Assembly: GCF_910592395.1 (NCBI RefSeq)
Contig: NC_088312.1
Span: 310,001-374,000 of the forward strand
DNA: 64,000 nt
Origin: Lineus longissimus
Taxonomy: Eukaryota; Nemertea; Pilidiophora; Heteronemertea; Lineidae
Reading direction: 5' to 3'
Below the pieces are notes generated by a model that was not told the DNA's origin, did no database searches, and saw nothing but the letters and a program-made list of their open reading frames with translations. The position numbers and the translations under genes are program-made. Positions 23,201-35,200 of the stretch are shown one piece after another (positions within the stretch are counted from its first letter, which is position 1; every line of letters begins with the position of its first letter).

Positions 23201-26200
23201 GGGAGTTTGTGTTGTACATGCTGTCATCGTCAAGAAGCAAAGACGGCTCCAAAGGAGATGTCCCCTTCGTCTCCCAGTCAAGTCTTGTCAAATTAGAGAT
23301 AAGACTGAGGGAGATTCCAGTAGGCCCAGATGTCCCCTTCACCTCCCAGTCAAGTCTTGTCGAATAAGAGATAAGACTGAGGGAGATTCCAGTAGGCCCA
23401 GATGTCCCCTTCACCTCCCAGTCAAGTCTTGTCGAATTAGAGATAAGACTGAGGGAGATTCCAGTAGGCCCAGATGTCCCCTTCACCTCCCAGTCAAGTC
23501 TTGTCGAATTAGAGATAAGACTGAGGGAGATTCCAGTCGGCCCAGATGTCCCCTTCACCTCCCAGTCAAGTCTTGTCGAATTAGAGATAAGACTGAGGGA
23601 GATTCCAGTAGGCCCAGATGTCCCCTTCACCTCCCAGTCAAGTCTTGTCGAATTAGAGATAAGACTGAGGGAGATTCCAGTCGGCCCAGATGTCCCCTTC
23701 ACCTCCCAGTCAAGTCTTGTCGAATTAGAGATAAGACTGAGGGAGATTCCAGTAGGCCCAGATGTCCCCTTCTCCTCCCAGTCAAGTCTTGTCGAATTAG
23801 AGATAAGACTGAGGGAGATTCCAGTAGGCCCAGATGTCCCCTTCTCCTCCCAGTCAAGTCTTGTCGAATTAGAGATAAGACTGAGGGAGATTCCAGTAGG
23901 CCCAGATGTCCCCTTCTCCTCCCAGTCAAGTCTTGTCGAATTAGAGATAAGACTGAGGGAGATTCCAGTAGGCCCAGATGTCCCCTTCTCCTCCCAGTCA
24001 AGTCTTGTCGAATTAGAGATAAGACTGAGGGAGATTCCAGTAGGCCCAGATGTCCCCTTCACCTCCCAGTCAAGTCTTGTCGAATTAGAGATAAGACTGA
24101 GGGAGATTCCAGTAGGCCCAGATGTCCCCTTCTCCTCCCAGTCAAGTCTTGTCGAATTAGAGATAAGACTGAGGGAGATTCCAGTAGGCCCAGATGTCCC
24201 CTTCATCTCCCAGTCAAGTCTTGTCGAATTAGAGATAAGACTGAGGGAGATTCCAGTAGGCCCAGATGTTCCCTGGAAAGACGATGTGTTGCTCTACATA
24301 ATGGAATGGTAGTCTGAACTGTATGGTGGTCCACCCAGTCAGTCCGTCTTACTCCTACTGGCTGATTGCATGGCTTTGGGATGGATGTTTAACTTTTTCA
24401 ACGAAATCTGATAGTTTGATTGACTGCCACTGATGATCAGCACACATGCTTCGTGTAGAAAAAAACGCTTTGAAATATGAAGTCATAGAATAGACGTGAT
24501 AATTGATGTTAACTGTGATTTGACTTCCAGGGCCGGGAAGAAGGTGCCGAGATTGACCCCTGGGAGGATCCCACATTCGAGGTGTATCATGTCACAGACC
24601 GATATGGATTCATACAGTGAGTACAGAGAGACTTCAAATCTGTCCATGCAAATGATCGCCCTAAGTCCCAAGTGGTCCAAATTACCAAATTCACCCCTCT
24701 AGCCCGACCAAAGGCCCTAATTACCATGAAATGACGAATGCTGCCATGATTTCTGTTAAGAAATTGATTGCGGCAAATTTGTCATGCTACAGATGAAAAC
24801 AAATTTCAAGTCCAAACATTTTTTTCACCAGGGTTCCACTGTACATACCTGCCAATACCTCATTTCTTTGCTTCATCTGTACATCGCTGTTTGCCATGAT
24901 GTCATGCGGGTCACCTGTACCTCGCTGTTTGCCATGATGTCATGCAGGTCATCTGTACCTCGCTGTTTGCCATGATGTCATGCAGGTCATCTGTACCTCG
25001 CTGTTTGCCATGATGTCATGCAGGTCATCGGTATCTCGCTGTTTGCCATGATGTCATGCAGGTCATCTGTACCTCTTTGTTTGCCATGATGTCATGCAGG
25101 TCATCTGTACCTTGCTGTTTGCCATGATGTCATGCAGGTCATCTATACCTCGCTGTTTGCCATGATGTCATGCAGGTCATCTGTACCTCGCTGTTTGCCA
25201 TGATGTCATGCAGGTCATCTCAGATCTGTACCTTGCTGTTTGCCATGATGTCATGCAGGTCATCTATACCTCGCTGTTTGCCATGATGTCATGCAGGTCA
25301 TCTGTACCTCACTGTTTGCCATGATGTCATGCAGGTCATCTGTACCTCGCTGTTTGCCATGATGTCATGCAGGTCATCTGTACCTCACTGTTTGCCATGA
25401 TGTCATGCAGGTCATCTGTACCTCGCTATTTGCCATGATGTCATGCGGGTCATCTGTACCTTGCTGTTTGCCATGATGTCATGCAGGTCATCTGTACCTC
25501 GCTATTTGCCATGATGTCAAGCAGGTCATCTGTACCTCGACATAACTCATGATGTTCTCTTTCCAGTGAGCACACCTTACCAAAAACATCAGAAGCTCAA
25601 GAAGGCAAGGTAAATACTTCATTTTAAACGCCTAATCCTTTGTGTTCATTTCCTTGTGGCTGGGGTAAACTGAAATCTATGTTGTCATAGTACATTTATT
25701 ATTCATGAGAGTTTGCTTAAACTCTGCATTGATGATATCTGTATATTAGTCTGTACCATGTCATTGTTTTTATTCAAAAAGACAGTTTCTTATCAGCTTT
25801 ATAGCAGATGCAAAGGTCACATTGCTTCATACAGAAGACTACAATGCATCTGGGGGCTGAGTGTTTCTCGTGAATGATTTGACATTTCACGTGATTGTTT
25901 GAGTTTTTTGTGGAGGTTGTGAGACTAAAACCCCTCCAGCATAATCATGATGACAGAGTAGAATAGCACTGGCTGAGGTTTGGAGAGTTGTTAGCTCACC
26001 TCTTAGCAGAGGTGAGCTTATCCCATACCGTGGCGTCCGTCGTCCGTCGTCGTCGTCGTCGTCGTCGTCGTCCGTCGTCGTCCGTCGTCCGTTAGCAGGG
26101 CACGTTTCGTAACTGTTAGAGCTATTGAGTTGAAACTTGGTACACATGTACCCTTATGTAATGACACCTTGGAGACCAAGTTTCGGTCCGATTCGTTTCA

Positions 26201-29200
26201 TGGTTTGGCCACCAGGGGGCCAAACGTTAAAAGTGAAAATATGCAATATCTCCCTTAATAGTAGTCGGGAAATTTTGAAAAAAATATGATAGGTACTTCT
26301 AGCAAAGGTGCATCATATATCCTCCGGGTTTTTGATTTGACCTCCTTTTCAAGGTCACAGAGGTCAAATGGTGTAAATTTGCCGTTAGGATGTAACGATG
26401 GCACGTTTCTAAACTGCAATGACTATTGATACCAAATTTGGTACACATTTACCCCTTAGTCAGGTGATCTCAGGGACCGAAGTTTGGTCCAATATGATTC
26501 ACCACTTGACCACCAGGGGGCAAAACCAAAAACCTTAAAAATTTGATTATTCCTTAACTTCTTGCCTGATTGCCACCAATTTGATATCATGGGTACATCT
26601 AACCACCATACAGTATATGTCACACAGATTTTTAATTTGACCTTCTTGTCAAGGTCACAGAGGTCAAATGGCGTAAATTCGCCGTCAGGCCGTAACTATG
26701 GCACGTTTCTTAACTGCAATGACTATTGATCACAAATTAAGTACACATGTACCCCTTGGTCAGGTGATCTCAGGTACCGAAGTTTGGTGCGATCTGATTT
26801 GCCGTTAGGCCTCCAGGGAGGGGGCCAAATCCTAAATTCTTCAAAATCCCATTATTCCTAGTAATGACTTGCCCGATTGGCACCAATTTTATATCATAGG
26901 TACATCTAATTCTAACAACCATTCAATGTGTCACCCAGGTCTTCTTTGATTTGACCTACTTTTCAAGGTCACAGAGGTCGAATGTACTGTAAATTGGCCA
27001 TTTTGGGGAAATTGAAATTGCTTGGACCTACATCAAACCTAACACTACATGACACAATACCATGCTCTTTATCCATCTTTCCTCCACATGAGGTGAGCAC
27101 AATGGCCCTGGCCATTTCATTTTTAAGTATCTTTCCATGTTGTCTTGCAGATGAAATCCATCTTGAACGTTCGAACTCAGAAATGGCTGAAGATGTTGAA
27201 ATCATGGAGGAAGTATTACAAGAGTGAAAAGGTGATTATACGAACGTGTTGTAAGATGTCATAAAGAATGTCTCATATAGTTGTTGTAGAATTAGGAAAC
27301 TTGCTTAACTTGGAGTCAAAATGGAGTGATATCCCTATTCCGACCTTTCCCTGAGTTTGAATTTGCCAAGAAATACCATGCCTTGAGCTAGTTTTTGATT
27401 TTGTCATGTTAGAGGGCTGGGCATGGGAATGTTTGTTGATGATTCCTAATTGGCATCCTGTTCCTTGGTAGAAGACATAAAATGCCACCAGTATTGTTGA
27501 TTGTTTTGCCTATTGAATGAGCTCAGCACTCCCTTGATGTAGATTCTCATACTGATAGTCATCAGTCTTCCCGCCCGCCAGGGATGGTGAGTAGGAGTGC
27601 TCAGTTTCAGAAACCTTGGAGACAGCTTCCACTTTCTAAATGTCAGAGCTGAGATATGCTGTGAATTTTAAATTCACTCAATCATAAAAAAGGCATATGC
27701 TCATGTTGGAATAGAATAAAGCATTGTCTGAATAATAGAATTAAGACAGAGACTTTGTGAGGCAGATTTTCTAGTGCTGCTGTCAGTGTATAACAGGATT
27801 GTTGATGGGGGCAAGATGTATCTTGGTTACCTGGTATGGGACATTTGATTGGCAATGGTTGCCAACAGCTTTATCATGAAGAACACGGACAGTGCTTGGA
27901 CTGTGAGACTTTACCTTTCTCTCAGTGCATTTCTTTTTTCGTTATAAATAGCAACTCCAGAATGATTGCATGAGTTCAAGCGGGCGTCCTTTTATCCATG
28001 TCACTTATTATTTGCAGGTGGTGGTAGACCAAAGCAGTAAGGTACTTATGATTGTTTCCTGGACATGTTAGAACCAGTTTGCCAAGTTAGACCCTTGTAT
28101 ATGTCTCTTTATCTTTTCAATTCATTCTTCTTGGGGCAAATGATCGCGCTTCAGCCATACACTGAGTGTATCACATCAGGGTTAGATTAAATATCCTATA
28201 GAGCATTTGTATTCTATTCAAATCAGCAACAGGTATGTCTTGATCAAGCAAAATATCTAAAAAGCAGATAATCAAAACTGTGCAATATCATGTTTCAAAA
28301 CACTCTAAATGAACCATTTCAAAATGTCAAATGGTGTATTGGATGGCTCAAACAGGGAGTAAAATAGCTCTGAGCTAAACTCTGCAAACTGTTTGATGAA
28401 AAATCGACATTCCACTGAGTTTGATATGATAGATATGGTCATTATGTTTCCCAATGAGGTTCAGACCTCAATCTGCTGATCAATAAATATCTACAACAGT
28501 CTACGAATCATTGAAGTGATTTCATTTTTTAGCTGCCCTGAATCAAATTCAGTAATGTGCCCGGTCATAGCCAAATGAACAATGAATTGAAAAGACCCAT
28601 TTGCATTTTGGCCCCTTGTAGCGTCCATTGACTTATGGAACCGTTGAATGCCTCATCTATCTGTCTGCTTAGCTCTACCTTCAAAATTCAAGCTACCAGG
28701 TTCAGCTGACCAGCAGAAGTACGTTGTGCTGAGCTCATGCTTCTGCTTAGGGTTAGGCAGCATCGAAGAGATCATCTGCAGTTGACTGACCGCTTCAGCA
28801 CTGGGCCCCACTGGCCTCTGCACCCAACAAAGTTGCATCGTCCAATCATTGAAATAGAGCAGTGGCAGCCGACTATGTTTATCGATTTCCTCCTGAAGTG
28901 ACAGGTCACATCATGGAGCACCCAATGCCCTGTTTAGCTGCTCAGTGCCCACACATCCACATTCATACAGCCCTACAGCACTGTGCAATGCATGATCAAG
29001 ACTCATATCCACTTGGCCAACTTGCCTAATTTCAGTGTCATGAATCGTAACGTCCCCAGTTGAGTTGCATCTACAGTGTTGTTTCAATGATGATGCAGTG
29101 ATGGATAAACTCCACTGGTATGCTAGTGAGCGTACTGAATTGTATTGTATTGAACTGTGAAACTCAATATTGTATTGGCCTGTTCACCAGGTCACACTAT

Positions 29201-32200
29201 TCGAACTGCTCTATCAACCTGCAAACCTGAGAAATGGGAGCTGATCCAATAACAATAAGACAAGCTGTTACAACTCACCATTACCAAATGATTACCAATC
29301 TCTGACCAAAAGCTCCCTCTCTTCCTGCCGTGGAATGCCATTATAGCCCTTGTCAATGTTTCAACCCAACCACCCCATGGTATATCTTGTTCTCCTGACA
29401 TGAGATTCCAGTCTCATAAAGGTTGCAATATGAACTGTATTGTTCCATGAAGTGTAGGCCTATCCTTTCCCAATAAACCACCACTGTATTGTTTCTGCCC
29501 AACCTTCCCTGATGTCCATCCACCTTGGGCTGTACCTTCACTGGAAGACAAGTGAACATAGTAGGTGTTGAACATGGTGTCGATATGCTATGCTTTAGCT
29601 CCAGATCTCACTGACCGAATAGCTGACAAGAATGTTGTGCAATAAGGCATTCCTCTTCGCACAGACCATCCCTGAAAGTCAGTTGTCATATCTGTGTATC
29701 TTCTCGGGAGGTTCTTGTCACACATTACTATGACTGTCCCTTACAAGATTGAGGTTGGTTATTTTTCTCACTTCCCTATCCCAGGGTACTATTGGTGTGC
29801 TATATACTTGTGTTTCCTCAGGCTAGTCTTCCAGGCAGACCTTGTTGACTCGCAGGGTGTTGACGTAGTCCCTGGCGACATCGTCTGCATGATGACTTGC
29901 CTGCCGACCTCTCATGTCTCGTTCATAATCAGGACTGGGGTGCATCTGGGAACAACTGTCTTCCTCCAGGTTAAGGACTGTACATAAAAAGCTTCCTTTT
30001 CAGCTTGAAGTCACATCACAAGGAACCGTAGATATTGTAGAAATATAGCTCCTTCTTCTAGAAAAGTGTCATTTTAATGTCGAATGCTACTGTTGTACAA
30101 TTTTTCTCCTGTATCAGTTCTATCATAGTAAACTTGACAGAATTACTTGTCTGGTTTGTATTGTCTTGCATAGGTCTACTGCAATGACTTGCTTTTGAGG
30201 TGGCCTTTGGTGTAACCTCAAAAGGAGTACCTGCAGTCGTACAGTCAAATTTCTATTTCTTGTAGCTCTAGCTTATTGTCTAATCAGAGTGGTAAACAAT
30301 GGACACATGTATATGTAAGAGTTGATATACTGTGTACTGTAGAGCTGTCCTCCTGCAGAGTCTTGGCTGGTACCGTTCTATTGTAGCCCAAGAGAAAGAA
30401 GGCTGTCTTTGTCATCTTGATAACTTCAGCTACTATGGTGGCCATGGAGAAGGTGGTGCATTTGTGAATGGGGAGATGAAGAGAGGGTTGCATGACTTTG
30501 GTTGAGAATGAAACAGAAAGGGTTAAAGAAAGTTGAATACATTGTTGAGTACACACTGCAGTCACCAGTTGCACACATTTACTGCTGCACAAAGGCAATG
30601 TTGGTGCTATCAGAAAGTGTGTCAAGCCCTCTCAAGGTTGTTGAACCTGAGGTAATTAGGGTAATTAGCAGTGATAGTAATTAGATGGTAGTTCTGTCAC
30701 TTCACTCTGGAGTCATGGTGTACTGTATTAACCAGACATATTCTATTGCAATAGGGACCAGCATGTCCCAGATCTGGGATGATTTCTCCATTAAAAGTTC
30801 AATTGTGACAATCTTCTTGAAACCTAATTGAGCTCAAAATGAAATGCGAGACAAAATGTCTTCACCGATAACATATTCATGGCCTCCAAGCCCAATCCTC
30901 TATTCTAACACACTGTCCATTATACGCAAGGAGGGCCATGATTTGCTATGGGACTGTGCTAAAACATGGAGCTCTGATTTCGTAATTTTGTCCCGATGGA
31001 AATTGGTTCATTATGTTGATTGATGATGTCCTCTATGGGGTCATCACAGCCCATACATTATGCAAGGCTGTTGAAATATTTGGCTAATACTAACAGCTGA
31101 TAACCAGGTTTCTGGTGAGAATGCCACGTTGGCCATCGACACAGACGTCACTTTATAAAGCCTAAAGCGCGGCCGATGACATCAAGTTTTGGCTTGCACC
31201 AGCTGGTTGTTGCGAGGTTTACCGGTAAATCTCCAATCGTTACCTTCCTGTCATAACAAGCAAATCCAATTATTTCACACCACAAAGGCCATGGTTGCCT
31301 TTGAATGATCTCATTAGAATTGACATTTACCAGTTGCAGTATATAATCTATAAGAGCTAGCCAGTATAAATAGTATAACAATGGTGTCCACACCCTCAAC
31401 TGTCTGTCAATCCACCTCTTGGCTAATGAGGATATTTCACCTATCAATCTAAAAAGGCAATCTACTTCAATGTCTCTTTCTCCTTTGATATATCGTTTAA
31501 CTGGGAGCATGATGATGATGTTGTTTATGAATCATATTCAGGCATTCTGCTGAAAGAGCATTGTCACCACAAATAGGTCCTGCAGGAAATTGGGCAATTC
31601 ATTATTTGCAACCTGATCATCTCTGGTAAGAGCTGTCAGTAAAAAACCAGTGGGCGTAGCTCTATGCTTATTATAGCAACAGTTGATGACATGTAACTGC
31701 TGCATTAGCCAATATTAAGTCTATATTTAGGACTATTGACCAAGTTAATCGTAGTCAACTCTCCTCGCTTAGAGTAAATATTAACTTCCGCCTTGCCCAG
31801 CCTCGGTTTCATCTGTCTGTGTATTGACTACATGGAAGGCTAGACCGGACCAAAAATGTCACGGTTTATATGTACGAAAAACCGGTCAGCTATCATGGAA
31901 GACCATGAGTGATGGTAGAAGACCTGTGATAGATGAAAACTCACTGATGTTCAGTGTAGCAGTTTCACTTGTATAGTGTTCCTAGCAAGACTTAATGGCC
32001 TCCTTGCCGAATGGTATTCATAGAGTAATAGCTGATATCATCTATTCACAAGGAGTCTTCACGTCCTGTCATTTATCAAGTGCTTGCATGCCAAACGACT
32101 ACAGATGGGGCCACAGAGTGCTTCTGTACACGAAAGGACATGGGGTGTATTTGGTTGAAGTTGTTGGCTGAGGTTTAAAATAAGAAGCTTCTCTTCTAAA

Positions 32201-35200
32201 ATTGACAAGAATGGCTCGAAGTCTGCCCACAGTTTTGAAAAATTTTCCAAATATTTTTGGGACTGATGATGTTTCTTCGTTTCCCCAGTTCCCCCAGTGA
32301 ATGGTTGGCTTCACAGCTATTTCATGAGCAACTCTGAACAGCATGCTAGCACTCCGCCCATCTCCACGATTGATTCATTGGAATCTGGTTATGAAATATC
32401 GATAGGAATCCGATGTGCTACTCAGCAGTGATGTTGATGGAAAGTGTGCAGTGTGCTGTTTCCCGATGTAGGTTCAGCTGGGTATAGCTCACAGTTGTGA
32501 TGTCTTGGGTTGTGTTGGGTTTAACTGGCAAGGTCTGGCAAATCAGAGTGCATTTGATTTCTCTGTAGGGTGTCATGGCATTTAGCAGTGAGTTTTGCTG
32601 TGAAATGGATTGTACCATAAATGCTGGACAGACAACCTTACAGAACCACAATTTGGCTGAAATAAGCTCACATCTGAACTCAAATCAGTGAGCTGTGATT
32701 GCCACTAAATGCAATGGTGACATTCACTATGATCGATTGCAGAAACAAATCATAGCCAGTTAATAGCTCCATCTCTTTCCCCGCCGCAGTCGTGAGCGTT
32801 ATTGCAACGATCGAGCTCTATATGACCCTGTCAATCATACATGGTCATCCCTCATGATACACCATGTGAGAGGAATAGAAAGTGAAGACAATAGATCAGA
32901 CAGCAACACCTGGTTTATTGTTATTCTGCACTTGAAGACCGTTGGCCATTGCACTTTGTGCTTTGTTGAATTAAGCACCCACCTTGGATATCATCACTGT
33001 TTTGTAAAGCAATTCTAAAATCTGTTTTGCCTTGGTTTCTATGGTGTGCTATTCTGACATTCTGATAAACAGCTACATGTACATGTATATGGTATCTCGT
33101 GCAGGTATTCCCAATACACTAGAAGAACCATACACCACATCCACACTGACAGAATCCTATCGTTTAGAGCATTATTGGGTTTTAACCCTCCATTCCAGGA
33201 GCATCTTGTTTTATAGACTCTGTTCGGGTTTGTGAGGATACATTGATAACCAGTAATATAATCCATAAGTGAGCATAAGCTCATTCTGTAAGCTGTTTCT
33301 CTGTCAGTCAGAACCATGGAGATGGAGTTTAATCCTCGAAGCATTCTCTACTGTTGACAATATGACATGTACAATGAATATTATGACTAAAATGGCAATG
33401 GTTTGATGACCACCGAGCATGGTGTTATAGACTGTATCAAACAAGTTGTATTTGAAAGAATAGGATGACTATACGAGGCAGTTCTCTGGAATCCACCCAC
33501 CAAAGTTTGCTCGTTACAGGTCTGCATGCACCAAGAGCCTTGAGAGGATCAGACCTTCCTATATTCCAGGTCAAACAGTCCTATGCCAGTGTGTGAGAAT
33601 ATGATACTTCAAGTATGTTGGCTGGGAGATAGGTAACTCAATTATAATGGAGCATGATGTATGGTGATAACAATCTCATTGCCTTTTCAGTTGGTTCGTC
33701 GCATCTATAAGGGAATCCCAGATGCTCTCCGGGGGGATGTGTGGGCAAGACTTCTCAATATCAACCGTACCAAGGAGGAGCAACCAGGCATTTACCAGGT
33801 GGGTAGCACCACAAACAACCCAAGTGTGGCACGTGGGGCTGGATCAAATACACCTCTAAATGTCATGCACAGTCTGGTCAGTCCAGATGTCACTTTCCCC
33901 ATTACACAGAAATCATCACCACATATATCTCTCTCATCCATGTTGGGAGCCCATTCATGCAAAGTCGGTCAACCGAAGCCAGAAAATCTGTTCAACTGTC
34001 ACTTGTTATAATCTAATATAAACAAATGCAATCCCATTAAAAGGGATCCATAATTTGATAAATTCCATACGAAATTGATTTAGTCGAGACCAGTGTCGTC
34101 ATGAGAATTGCCAGACGCAGAACCAAAACTGGGCTTGATGGTGTTGCCATCTAGGTGTCAGTTATGGAACTGACCAACTAAGCCACGTGTGCTACTCACG
34201 AGGATTGTATCATCAGAGAATTAGAGGTGTCATCATAGAGTTACTCATTTAGTTGTTGAATTCAAAGCCTTGTTAACCCATTGTTATCTAACAACCTGTT
34301 TTATCTCCTCCCAGAAAATGCGAGAGCGAGCTCGGAACTACTCGCCTGATATTCGCCAGATTGATTTAGATGTCAACAGAACATATAGGAATCACATCAT
34401 GTTTAGAGAGAGATATAATGTGAAGTAAGTATGGACAACTATTGGAGAAGCAAGTTTCTTGAACTGAAGAATTCCAGTGCTGGTTGTCAGTCGCGTAGTC
34501 TCCCCTCTGACCTCTACTTTCTGACAAGTGTAACCAAAACAAAGGCACTATGAATCCTTAAAATAGTCGATCATGTTGTCATGTTGATGTCATGGGAAGG
34601 TAGCAACCAGTCGGGAATTTGATGGATATGGAAAGGTTTATCATGGACTACTAAAGGAACAAAACTAATCACCAAAATGGAGTAATTCAGTGTGTTTTGT
34701 CTTGATATTTAGCATATAATTGTTGGTTTCCAGGCAACAGGCCCTTTTCCACGTACTAGCAGCGTACTCGATGTACAACACTGAGGTTGGTTACTGTCAG
34801 GGCATGAGTCAGATTGCAGCCCTTCTTCTCATGTATCTCAATGAAGAGGTAAGGCTTGTAGTAACATACCTAGCTTGTCTGGCTAGGAGGACATGGCACA
34901 GACTGCTATCAGATGGTACCTCTCTTGGTCACAGCGCATGGTCAGTTTAGATGTAGACCTCCAGCAGATGATACCTCTCCCATTGACCCGGTATGATCAG
35001 ATGCTGGGCGCAGGCCTCTCTCAGATGGTACCTCTCCCTTTGACCCGGTATGATCAGATGCTGGGCGCAGGCCTCTCTCAGATGATACCTCTCCCATTGA
35101 CCCGGTATGATCAGATGCTGGGCGCAGGCCTCTCTCAGATGATACCTCTCCCTTTGACCCGGTATGATCAGATGCTGGGCGCAGGCCTCTCTCAGATGAT

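Noticed and set aside
23124-24317. 360- and 374-codon repeat proteins
   Set aside because: Produced by the 72-bp array; open in several frames on both strands, as expected from a stop-free unit divisible by three.
31148-31510. 120-codon minus-strand frame in the 6.5-kb intron
   Set aside because: No domain, signal or splice support; AT-rich intron DNA of this length can contain such a frame by chance.
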